Part shown: positions 7,181 to 14,008 of the stretch, one piece after another
How the letters are laid out: every line of letters starts with the position of its first letter
How positions within the stretch are numbered: position 1 is the first letter of the stretch
Origin: a virus
Strand: one strand, 5' to 3'
Virus record (IMG/VR): IMGVR_UViG_3300014913_001037
Coordinates: 1 to 22,800 of that record
Length of the DNA stretch: 22,800 nt
Program-made: the position numbers and the translations under genes
Notes under the pieces: generated by a model
Told to the model about the DNA's origin: nothing
Databases searched by the model: none
Seen by the model: the letters and a program-made list of their open reading frames with translations, nothing else

Positions 7181-7467
7181 TAACAATTAAGCTGGACTGG
7201 GGAAAAGTAAAGCTTAGGTTCCGCGCTTTTGTTCATGATTGCCTACTTATGCAAAATGATTGGTGCGAGGGATGTAAGTACTCGTATCAAGATCAGTATG
7301 GAAATATGTGCAAGCATCCAAGACGTCATGAGCAAATTCGAATTAGAAATAGAGCGACTTTTAGGACTCATTGCAATCTTTGGGAGGCAGAGAGAAATAG
7401 GACAAACAAGGAAGGCAATGATGCGTCTTTTGATAACACTAAAAAAAGGAAAGGAGGAAAATGTTAA
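7177..7467 (+). CDS. Small Cys-rich protein, possible zinc binder
   Basis: A 96-residue basic protein starting inside an ATGA overlap with the helicase loader. It has WCEGCKYSYQDQYGNMCKHP and a later HCNLW, giving a C-xx-C ... C ... C set able to hold zinc, followed by a charged Lys/Asn-rich tail. Not recognised. An alternative frame from 7229 overlaps most of it, but the ATGA coupling and the cysteine pattern favour this frame. Confidence 0.62.
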   Translation: MITIKLDWGKVKLRFRAFVHDCLLMQNDWCEGCKYSYQDQYGNMCKHPRRHEQIRIRNRATFRTHCNLWEAERNRTNKEGNDASFDNTKKRKGGKC

Positions 7468-7548
7468 ATGAATATTGGTAAGTGGAATAAATCTAAGAAA
7501 AATTCCGAGAAGAAAACAACCGACAAAAAAGCAAAGAAAGGGAGGTAA
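7468..7548 (+). CDS. Lys-rich 26-residue mini-protein
   Basis: A short reading frame that starts directly after the preceding stop codon and is preceded by AAGGAGG (7451-7457) with 10-base spacing, one of the best ribosome binding sites in the region. The product is MNIGKWNKSKK followed by a tail of mostly Lys, Thr, Ser and Asp (10 Lys in 26 residues). Its last codons (GGG AGG) carry the ribosome binding site of the next gene. It could be a real basic micro-protein or merely a translational bridge. Confidence 0.4.
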   Translation: MNIGKWNKSKKNSEKKTTDKKAKKGR

Positions 7549-7553
7549 AAAGA

Positions 7554-7847
7554 ATGAAAATCCTAGCGACTAAAGATATGATACAAAAATTCAAAGGGAA
7601 TTTAGAAATTCCAGAGATAAGAGTATGGTGCCATCCGCATTATGTGAAGAAAAGAGGAGACGATTACTACAAAGTATTTGATACTTTCGCTGAAGCGGTA
7701 GAATTTACGAACTCTCATGAAGAAGCTGAAGAAGTCCCCCTAATCGCATTTAGGGGCTACGAGTTGAATCTGTGGACAATAGTGCCTGAGCAAGAAGGAG
7801 AAAGGAAATTAGATGAAGATAATCGGAAACAGAATCAGAAGAGCTAA
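7554..7847 (+). CDS. Hypothetical protein, 97 aa
   Basis: Not recognised. A small soluble protein with a mixed alpha/beta look (EIRVWCHPHYVKKRGDDYYKVF, then an acidic helix) and a highly polar C-terminal tail. GGGAGG precedes the ATG by 8 bases. Its end overlaps the next gene by 35 bases, so the tail is constrained by the overlapping frame. Confidence 0.62.
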   Translation: MKILATKDMIQKFKGNLEIPEIRVWCHPHYVKKRGDDYYKVFDTFAEAVEFTNSHEEAEEVPLIAFRGYELNLWTIVPEQEGERKLDEDNRKQNQKS

Positions 7848-8040
7848 ACAAATCCTGGGGAAAACGGAAACTTCCGTAACACTTGAGGCTAGAGAGGATA
7901 TCAAACTAAAAGGGCAGATCGCTATTTCGATTATTCTCGTAGGCGTTGCTGTTTATCTCATCGGATTTACTGGTGATGAAAACTTAGCCAGAGTAGCAAT
8001 CGGGTGGATCGGAATCATAATAGGATACTGGGTGGGATGA
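7813..8040 (+). CDS. Small two-helix membrane protein
   Basis: A 75-residue protein with a basic N-terminus (IGNRIRRAKQILGK) and two hydrophobic helices, at about residues 35-52 (IAISIILVGVAVYLIGF) and 60-75 (RVAIGWIGIIIGYWVG), separated by a short acidic turn. AAAGGA lies 7-9 bases before the ATG and the gene overlaps its upstream neighbour by 35 bases. A holin-like role is possible from size and topology, but the location far from the tail/lysis end argues against it. Function unknown. Confidence 0.6.
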   Translation: MKIIGNRIRRAKQILGKTETSVTLEAREDIKLKGQIAISIILVGVAVYLIGFTGDENLARVAIGWIGIIIGYWVG

Positions 8041-8046
8041 TATAAT

Positions 8047-9903
8047 ATGAGTATGCCGAGCGCAGAATGCAAATACCCATTGTACTGGCATAACTGCTAT
8101 TCCGGGAATTACGATATATGGTCACCCGAAAGCTATATTCACCCAGCTAAGATGTCACCAGCTCTGTGCTACAGGATATTAGACCATCTAAGAGAGCTTG
8201 GGCTTTTAGATGAAGACAGCATAATACTTGATCCGATGGCAGGGATCGGAACTACTGGTGTATGTGCTTCAGCGAAAGGTTATAAATTCATTGCCATAGA
8301 GCTTGAACCAAAATTTGTGAACTTAATGAAGGAGACCAAGGAATATGCTGAGAAAAAGCTTTTCAAGAAATTCGATTGGGAAATAATTCAAGGCGATGCC
8401 CGAGATCTTGTTCAGCTGTTGCTGGATAAGGAACTAATAACTCTCCAAAGTCCTTCTTCCGTAGACAATCGTACCAACGGGAATGCTAGAAATTTCAAAG
8501 CGATTACTAGTCCTCCTTACAGCGAAATGAAACAGGGATTAGCAACTCGAGAGTCGGCCGAAAGATTAGCAGCTGAAATGGAAAAGAGAAATCCCAAATA
8601 TGGGAAGCGAACAACACCAGGCAGGTTAAGACATCTACAAAAGGAACAATCGGGATATTCCACAGACCCCACAAACATTGGGAATCTACCGGACAAATCT
8701 ATGGTCACTGTTACCAGTCCTCCTTATGGAGAAATTGGCATAGGCAACTATAAAGGAACGAGAGATGAATTTGTAGCATGGATTAAGAACGAATTGGCAA
8801 CAAAAGGTTACATTGAGTTTCGGGGAAAGCGGTATACGGAGCAGGAATGGAGAAGCCTAAACTACGGACGATTAGACGGGCGTGTTATGGTAGGGAGTCC
8901 CAAAATGGGGACAGAAGGTTATAATCCTGAGAACCCCAAAAACATAGGCAACCTACCCGATAACAAAGGTGTAGTCACCATCACAAGTCCTCCGTATGGA
9001 ATTGAGCAAACTTCCGGCGGCTTGAATACAAAGCCTGCCCGAACTGAAAACGATCAAAGCGGAAGAAATCCCGATTCTCCATCTCAAAGAGGCGCCAAAG
9101 AAGGCTATGGACGAACGGAGGGACAAATCGGCAAGATGAAAGATAAACCGCTGATAGCAATAACAAGCCCTCCATATGGGGAAGCATTGAGTGGTGGAGG
9201 CATTGCAAAGTACGGACATTATTCTGATCCTAATCTGGTAAATCGAATATATTCCTCTGAGAACGCAAATCCGGATGACAAAGTAAAGATCAAGAAAGAG
9301 GAACGAGCTAAAATAAATCGCCCTGGTGTTTTCACAAATGAGCGTAACATATCAGCAAAAGGTTGCTTCAAAGGAGATTATTCCAAGAATCCTGAAAACA
9401 TTGGGAACTTGTCCGATAAACCGCTAGCAACTATCACTTCTCCTCCGTACGGTGCTGCCTATAAAGCAAAAGGCTCGCCCGGTGGTATACTCGATAAAAA
9501 CAGAAAAGACTTACAAAAGTCCGTATATACTCAAGGAATGCAAGGGCAATCGGAAGGGCAGATAGCGAAAGAGGAGGGAGAAACTTATTTATCCGCTATG
9601 GCAAAAGTTTATGCTGAATTGGCTATTGTCTCAGATATTCTGGCAATCGTTATAAAGAATCCTACTAGGAATGGCAAGTTAAGAAGACTTGATCTCGATA
9701 CTTTGAAAATCCTTGAAATAACCGGATGGAAGTTGCATTGTAAGCACAGGGCATTATTATTTGAAGAGTATGAGCAGACGAGTTTATTTGGGGAAAAACA
9801 GAAGAAGGTTAAAGGTCGATTGAGTTTCTTCAAAAGGCTAGCTTGGAGAAATGGTGCTCCGGTAGCTAGATGGGAAGACGTGTTAATTTGTGTAAGGAAG
9901 TAG
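8047..9903 (+). CDS. DNA methyltransferase (N4-cytosine/N6-adenine type) with five SPPY motifs
   Basis: SAM-dependent amino-methyltransferase. The SAM-binding motif I DPMAGIGTTG (residues 62-71), motif II AIELEP (83-88) and motif III-like GDARD (116-120) precede motif IV, so the order is gamma-like (I then IV). Motif IV TSPPY occurs five times, with SPPY at residues 155, 224, 314, 374 and 464. The C-terminal half continues with the post-motif-IV helix (TYLSAMAKVYAELA), VIKNPTRNGK, LDLDTLKILEITGW and GRLSFFKRLAWRNGAP, typical of phage and bacterial SPPY enzymes, which normally carry one SPPY and are much shorter than 618 residues. Inter-motif segments are Gly/Asn/Pro/charged-rich and look like variable recognition loops. 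Residues 577-581 (QTSLF) fit the QxxLF clamp-binding peptide. No restriction enzyme gene lies beside it, so self-protection or anti-restriction is likely. Confidence 0.88.
   Translation: MSMPSAECKYPLYWHNCYSGNYDIWSPESYIHPAKMSPALCYRILDHLRELGLLDEDSIILDPMAGIGTTGVCASAKGYKFIAIELEPKFVNLMKETKEYAEKKLFKKFDWEIIQGDARDLVQLLLDKELITLQSPSSVDNRTNGNARNFKAITSPPYSEMKQGLATRESAERLAAEMEKRNPKYGKRTTPGRLRHLQKEQSGYSTDPTNIGNLPDKSMVTVTSPPYGEIGIGNYKGTRDEFVAWIKNELATKGYIEFRGKRYTEQEWRSLNYGRLDGRVMVGSPKMGTEGYNPENPKNIGNLPDNKGVVTITSPPYGIEQTSGGLNTKPARTENDQSGRNPDSPSQRGAKEGYGRTEGQIGKMKDKPLIAITSPPYGEALSGGGIAKYGHYSDPNLVNRIYSSENANPDDKVKIKKEERAKINRPGVFTNERNISAKGCFKGDYSKNPENIGNLSDKPLATITSPPYGAAYKAKGSPGGILDKNRKDLQKSVYTQGMQGQSEGQIAKEEGETYLSAMAKVYAELAIVSDILAIVIKNPTRNGKLRRLDLDTLKILEITGWKLHCKHRALLFEEYEQTSLFGEKQKKVKGRLSFFKRLAWRNGAPVARWEDVLICVRK
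8494..9582 (+). repeat. Tandem motif-IV segments inside the methyltransferase
   Basis: Five protein-level repeats. A junction resembling NIGNLPDK precedes TSPPYGE, followed by a variable 40-70 residue segment. SPPY-to-SPPY distances are 69, 90, 60 and 90 residues. The NIGNLPDK junctions appear before copies 2, 3 and 5, and GQIGKMKDK before copy 4; a related GQIAKEEGETY leads into the conserved C-terminal half. Codons of the copies differ at many synonymous positions (for example Pro-Pro as CCTCCT or CCTCCG, Ser as AGT, AGC or TCT), so the duplications are old and not an assembly artefact. Confidence 0.85.
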
Positions 9904-10122
9904 ATGCTAATGACATTTAATATAGGTTTCGATCCAAATCAACAATTAATCAGCATTGAATTTGAGAATATACGTTACTATTTTGATGTACCGTCGTTCT
10001 TTGAATTCCTGAAGGCTTGTCTATTCGTTGCCGATAATGCGCTTAATGGACAAGATGCACCATTAATCTTAAAAAAAGCAGCTGAATTAGTTGAGAATTA
10101 TGAGAAAAAACAGGAGGAATAA
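9904..10122 (+). CDS. Hypothetical protein, 72 aa
   Basis: Starts directly after the methyltransferase stop codon (TAG-ATG) with AAGGAAG just upstream; an in-frame ATG at 9910 has better spacing. Predicted mixed fold: beta-like ISIEFENIRYYFDV followed by helices and an acidic/Lys tail. Not recognised. Likely co-translated with the methyltransferase. The tail contains GAG AAA AAA CAG, a six-A run, and the -1 frame is open beyond it (see the finding at 10104-10295). Confidence 0.6.
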   Translation: MLMTFNIGFDPNQQLISIEFENIRYYFDVPSFFEFLKACLFVADNALNGQDAPLILKKAAELVENYEKKQEE

Positions 10123-10221
10123 TTCCCATACATACAAGACGACTCGTCGAGAAATTAAAGGGCTTTCTAGAGGCTCTCACATTGGTTAGAAGAGGGGAAT
10201 TTGAATCTTATGGAATCTCGT

Positions 10222-10542
10222 TTAATTCAACAGCTTCAATAAAACTAAGGAATCGTGGATACATACGACTATACTTAAGATCAGTACAATCTTGAAATAT
10301 ATTCCTAAACTTGTAACCTCTCTGGCATAATGCAATAGAGCCAACATTCCTCCCGTGAATATTCCAATCCTCAGTGAATAGTATCCCCAACTAGGTAATC
10401 TCAGGAAAAATCTAGCCACCGGATTAGCTTCTATCGCTCCTGCATCAACTGCTGCTTTAGTTATCACTGCGCCCACAATATTCAATAAGATGATACTCCA
10501 TACTACCCATACATTCGATCTCCGATGGCTAGAATTCTCCAT
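10222..10542 (-). CDS. Small membrane protein (DUF5658-like)
   Basis: A 106-residue protein with three hydrophobic helices (about residues 12-33, 52-72 and 80-100). The segment DAGAIEANPVARFFL between the first two helices resembles the EANP motif of DUF5658 membrane proteins. The start codon directly follows the upstream gene's TAG, so translation is coupled. It is the last gene of the tail operon, where lysis genes often sit, so a holin-type role is conceivable but not demonstrated; the DUF5658 resemblance points to an unknown function. It faces the + strand module end-on. Confidence 0.65.
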   Translation of the reverse strand: MENSSHRRSNVWVVWSIILLNIVGAVITKAAVDAGAIEANPVARFFLRLPSWGYYSLRIGIFTGGMLALLHYAREVTSLGIYFKIVLILSIVVCIHDSLVLLKLLN

Positions 10543-10758
10543 CTAAATTTCTACAACTCCTTCTAAATTCAGTATATCATCTATCGAAGCTCCCTTTAGC
10601 TGATCGGGCTCCAAAGAAGACGGGATAAATATTCGTATGCGATCATAAATTAGCGGATCGGGATTAGAAACATTAGAGTCGGGAAAATGATTGGCATTGC
10701 AGGAGAAGTATCCGCGAATGATCCTGGTAGTTTTGTTATACAGTATTAAATAGAACAT
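10543..10758 (-). CDS. Small hypothetical protein of the tail operon, 71 aa
   Basis: Reads MFYLILYNKTTRIIRGYF ... then a Pro/Asp-rich middle and RIFIPSSLEPDQLKG. Small phage proteins with this MxYLIYNKxTxxIxGYF opening are often found near tail-fibre genes; their role is unknown. The frame can be extended to an ATG at 10803, but that would overlap the fibre gene by about 40 bases without a ribosome binding site. The ATG at 10758 comes four bases after the fibre stop (TAAAAAGATG), consistent with reinitiation. Confidence 0.6.
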   Translation of the reverse strand: MFYLILYNKTTRIIRGYFSCNANHFPDSNVSNPDPLIYDRIRIFIPSSLEPDQLKGASIDDILNLEGVVEI

Positions 10759-10762
10759 CTTT

Positions 10763-11779
10763 TTATGGCCCACAAAAGGCAACATAGCGATACGAAATAC
10801 CATCCAGATTAGCTACATCATCAATTACAAAGCCATCACTCGAGTGAAGTTTTACGATTTCACTCCAATTGTGAGGATACATATAAATAAAAGTAGGAAC
10901 AGAATAAATATAAATAGTTTCAGACGCTTTGTGTACAAGGGAGCCAAGAGGTGAGAGACACGAAAGCATCCATATAAGAGGTTCAATTCTCATGTATTGG
11001 ACCAAATAAGCTTTGTATCCAAGACTAATATGACGATTCGAAGTACCATCGCCAGTGATATCACCGACAAATGACCAAGCAATCCCCTGGGAAGTCTTCT
11101 CTGGGATAACAGCTCCAGCTTTAATACTGTCGGTGTCAATAGTCGATGCTATAATCTTCTCGCCGTGCAGATTAGCTATCTTGGCGTTTGTGACAGACAG
11201 ATTCTCAATAAGCTCTGTAGAAACCTGTCCAAGCGGCCATAATCGGATAGTATCTATTGAGAGATCCGCTATGCCGGAGGTGAATGTTACATAAACATTA
11301 AGCCCGGTGTCATTATTCCTTAACTCAGCTACCATCGAGAAGGATTGCCATACACCTGGCGAAGTAAAATCAATTGGCTTAATATCACGGCTTGAAACGC
11401 TCGTGGAGCCTCCTCCACGAGTAACCTTGACACTTATAGTCCCAATCGTGCTCTCGCTAGTATTGCTACTAATCTTGAGTCTGAAAGTAACCCAATAGAT
11501 ATTAGCTGAAATATTGTTTTGTGTAGGACCAGAAAGCATTTCTCCAGAACTGTCAGTTGACAACGCTTTGCGACAAGTTCCATTGAAGGCTGTAGGATCA
11601 TCAACATTAGAACCCACTGCCCCCGGAATATCCACGGCCTTGATAAAATAACCAAGAAAATCAGCACCTATGACTGATTGGAGTCCTTCATCAAGATCAT
11701 CAAAGGAGACTTCGGCTCCACCAGGTTTTTCCCAAGTTTCCTCTTCAGCTGCAGGAGTTATGCCGCACCATGTAGTCAT
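10763..11779 (-). CDS. Tail fibre-like protein
   Basis: A 338-residue protein with modular, beta-rich composition. The N-terminal region is a variable beta domain (about residues 40-185). Residues about 188-222 form an Asn/Ala/Ile repeat typical of trimeric fibre shafts (ENLSVTNAKIANLHGEKI, STIDTDSIKAGAV). The C-terminal region ends IVKLHSSDGFVIDD...SYRYVAFCGP, matching the SDGF...YxYVAF ending of many phage tail fibre/appendage proteins. Its start overlaps the protease stop by 4 bases (ATGA) and AGGAGA precedes the ATG. Likely part of the host-recognition apparatus. Which end binds the host is not visible from sequence. Confidence 0.72.
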   Translation of the reverse strand: MTTWCGITPAAEEETWEKPGGAEVSFDDLDEGLQSVIGADFLGYFIKAVDIPGAVGSNVDDPTAFNGTCRKALSTDSSGEMLSGPTQNNISANIYWVTFRLKISSNTSESTIGTISVKVTRGGGSTSVSSRDIKPIDFTSPGVWQSFSMVAELRNNDTGLNVYVTFTSGIADLSIDTIRLWPLGQVSTELIENLSVTNAKIANLHGEKIIASTIDTDSIKAGAVIPEKTSQGIAWSFVGDITGDGTSNRHISLGYKAYLVQYMRIEPLIWMLSCLSPLGSLVHKASETIYIYSVPTFIYMYPHNWSEIVKLHSSDGFVIDDVANLDGISYRYVAFCGP

Positions 11780-12795
11780 TTTAGTTTTCTCCTGAATAAG
11801 TTATGAATAAAAGCGAAACCTGCACAGAGGCAACCCTGTTTCTCTTTGAATCTGGCACCAATTCGATAGCTTGCTAGTGGAAGACTAGGAGGTAGCGAGA
11901 AATCGAGTTTGAACCTATCCGCAACCAGTTTTATTCTGTTAGCTATTAGGAAGTCACCGTTGTACGCACCAGCAAAACATAAACCAACAAGTTGATTGCT
12001 CTCATTAACCATCGCAGATCCAGAATCACCACCTTGAATTGCCCGGGATTCTCCAGGTGCCTTGTCTGCAATAATTTGATCGACTAAAGTCACCACTCTA
12101 CCATGCCCATAACTCACTTTAACAATAGCATGGACTACAGTAACTATCACATTTGTAACTCCGGTTGTCCTTCCCGATTTACGACAACGCTGACCTAAGT
12201 ATGCTTCAACTAAACCTGGTTGCAAGGCACCTATCTCAAGAAGTTCAAATTTAGCATCTTTTTCGTTTTGAAACCTGAAAATGGCCGCATCCATATTGGG
12301 GATGCCATTAGAAATAGGCTCAAAATCAATTAGCGTTCCTATTTCATCTTCTGAAGTCCCTCCGTCAACTACCCCGGGCTGGTAGATCGGATCTCCTATC
12401 TTCGCCTCATCATTATTTGCTATGACATGATTGTTGGAAAGTCCTACAATAATACCTTCTTGTAGACATGGAATCGTTAAGGTGCCAGCTGTTACATTAG
12501 GATGCCCTACCGATACTCCCCCCGGAGCTGGCCTCCATCTGGCTTTTCTATCAACCATTGCAACAGCTTGTCTCACCTGAACATCGGTGGAGACTCCTTC
12601 GATTTCACTCGGGATAACATCCCTTTCCTCTAGTGCGGCTACTGAGACTTTTTCCTTAACAAAAACCACAAAGCAAACTTCGTTCGTGAGTTTACCCTTT
12701 CTCCATCTTAAACCAATGCCGGTGCCCACTACATTCTTCTTGGCTTCTATCTCCTTCCCATATTTCTTTTGAAGTTCAACTAAATCCTTTTCCAT
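11776..12795 (-). CDS. Trypsin-like serine protease (S1 fold) within the tail module
   Basis: The catalytic triad is visible: His123 in LSNNHVIA, Asp169 in NMDAAIF and Ser258 in GGDSGSAMV. The N-terminal segment (KNVVGTGIGLRW ... VVFVKEKVSVAAL ... VIPSEIEGVSTDV, residues 20-73) is the propeptide-like beta domain found in front of bacterial S1-type (Nal1-like) peptidases. No signal peptide is seen, so if it acts outside the cell it is probably delivered as a virion component. AGAGGTAG lies before the ATG, and the gene is coupled by a 4-base overlap to the fibre gene and spaced 12 bases from the upstream structural gene. Candidate roles are cleaving host surface protein (S-layer, pili) during adsorption, or maturing tail fibres. 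Residues 300-339 form a basic, partly hydrophobic tail with no family match. Confidence 0.85.
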   Translation of the reverse strand: MEKDLVELQKKYGKEIEAKKNVVGTGIGLRWRKGKLTNEVCFVVFVKEKVSVAALEERDVIPSEIEGVSTDVQVRQAVAMVDRKARWRPAPGGVSVGHPNVTAGTLTIPCLQEGIIVGLSNNHVIANNDEAKIGDPIYQPGVVDGGTSEDEIGTLIDFEPISNGIPNMDAAIFRFQNEKDAKFELLEIGALQPGLVEAYLGQRCRKSGRTTGVTNVIVTVVHAIVKVSYGHGRVVTLVDQIIADKAPGESRAIQGGDSGSAMVNESNQLVGLCFAGAYNGDFLIANRIKLVADRFKLDFSLPPSLPLASYRIGARFKEKQGCLCAGFAFIHNLFRRKLK

Positions 12796-12807
12796 AAATC
12801 TACCTCT

Positions 12808-13992
12808 TTAAGGTTCTTGCAACACCTTGATCTCGGAGATTTCAATCTTCCTTGATGCAGCCACGGAATTTTCTACCCATCCATAAAACAGATACTCCGC
12901 GTCTGTGCTTCCAGAAGGCAAGTTAGTATCAAGAGTAGCTTGCAAGGCACCACTCATATAAAATTTGCAATCAACCCCGGGATCAAATATCGCCTCGAGT
13001 TGCAAATGCTGTCTATCCGAAGAGACAGTTCCGATACTCGAAGTATTCTCAGTTGTGCCATCAGCAACAGTAGCATAAATATCAGCCCCGCTTAATTTGA
13101 ACCCAAAATGTCTGTTAACTCCCGGTTGACCCGTCACCAGCCATACAGTCTTATCTGCGGTTGGCCAAGCTGCCACTCCAAAACACACGCGCCTCACTTT
13201 GCTCCAACTGGGTGTTGCTCTGGCATAGAATAAAGGACGTTTTCTGATTTTCGCTGTTGAGCTGGCTGTTGCACCAGTATCAAGAAGAACAGAATAAGAC
13301 GAAATTGTAATGCTACCACTTCCAGAAGTATCTGGATCCCATCCGGAAATGCAATCGAAAACACCGTCTAAATAAATTCCTCCCCACTCATAAGCTAATC
13401 TAGCTACTTTCTTCCAAGAAAAGCCTGAGGCGAGAAGAGAAAGAACGTCCCCCTCGGAACCTCTAGCCAACCTTACCCACACATCACCATCAAAATAAAT
13501 TAGATCGTCAGCAGTTACACCAGCAGGTGTATGAATAACAGGACCCAGTATAGCTCTTCTATCAGTAATATCTGTGTTATAAATTTCTGTTGCGCTAGCA
13601 CCAACCCATACCTCGGCGAGGATTATGGAGCTAGCTGGAATAGAAGGAGGTTCTGGCGTTTTTGTGTTAGGGCCAGATTGTCCTACCGGATCAGCATCAG
13701 CTTCTGTTCCTTTTACTACTGAGATTGTACCAGAAGAATTGATTACAATTATGTCTTTTCTCGGTTTGGTCCCTGCAGCATCGAGAGGGACATCCGTCTC
13801 CGTTGATTTTGTGACAACAGACGTGCCAAATCTAGCTTCGCCAGCTTTAACAACAACCCCCATGTCTTCAGGAGAATCAGCAACAACTTCGAGTTCATCT
13901 GAAACACCTCCACTTACCCCTTCCGATGCAACGGCTTGAAGAAGTGCATTCAGGTCATTGGTCACCAAATAATAGTCTTTGGAGTAACCCAT
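12808..13992 (-). CDS. Tail appendage/baseplate structural protein
   Basis: A 394-residue protein. N-terminal residues 1-165 (GVVVKAGEARFGTSVV ... PRKDIIVINSSGTISVVKG ... IYNTDITDRRAILGP) match the recurring baseplate-upper or fibre-base domain of siphophages. Residues about 200-394 are a beta-rich, jelly-roll-like domain (IEISEIKVLQ at the end) resembling concanavalin/LamG-type carbohydrate-binding modules; that part is inference from composition. AAGGAGGT precedes the ATG. It sits between the inserted-CBM protein and the protease, consistent with a host-surface recognition set. Confidence 0.7.
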   Translation of the reverse strand: MGYSKDYYLVTNDLNALLQAVASEGVSGGVSDELEVVADSPEDMGVVVKAGEARFGTSVVTKSTETDVPLDAAGTKPRKDIIVINSSGTISVVKGTEADADPVGQSGPNTKTPEPPSIPASSIILAEVWVGASATEIYNTDITDRRAILGPVIHTPAGVTADDLIYFDGDVWVRLARGSEGDVLSLLASGFSWKKVARLAYEWGGIYLDGVFDCISGWDPDTSGSGSITISSYSVLLDTGATASSTAKIRKRPLFYARATPSWSKVRRVCFGVAAWPTADKTVWLVTGQPGVNRHFGFKLSGADIYATVADGTTENTSSIGTVSSDRQHLQLEAIFDPGVDCKFYMSGALQATLDTNLPSGSTDAEYLFYGWVENSVAASRKIEISEIKVLQEP

Positions 13993-14008
13993 AAACCTAC
14001 CTCCTTCT

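Noticed and set aside
7229-7471. Alternative 80-codon frame overlapping the Cys-rich protein gene
   Set aside because: The 7177 frame is coupled to the helicase loader by ATGA and has a metal-binding Cys pattern; the alternative has no better ribosome binding site.
8041-8046. TATAAT directly before the methyltransferase ATG, as a -10 promoter box
   Set aside because: No TTGACA-like -35 at 16-18 bases upstream, and a -10 box touching the start codon would give a near-leaderless transcript; likely chance in AT-rich sequence.
10130-10221. Bidirectional terminator at the meeting point of the two modules
   Set aside because: Expected by layout, but only weak 4-5 base inverted repeats without T-runs were found.
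13531-13939. Two overlapping + strand frames opposite the fibre-like protein
   Set aside because: They are shadows of the well-supported - strand gene, which has a perfect ribosome binding site and recognisable domains.
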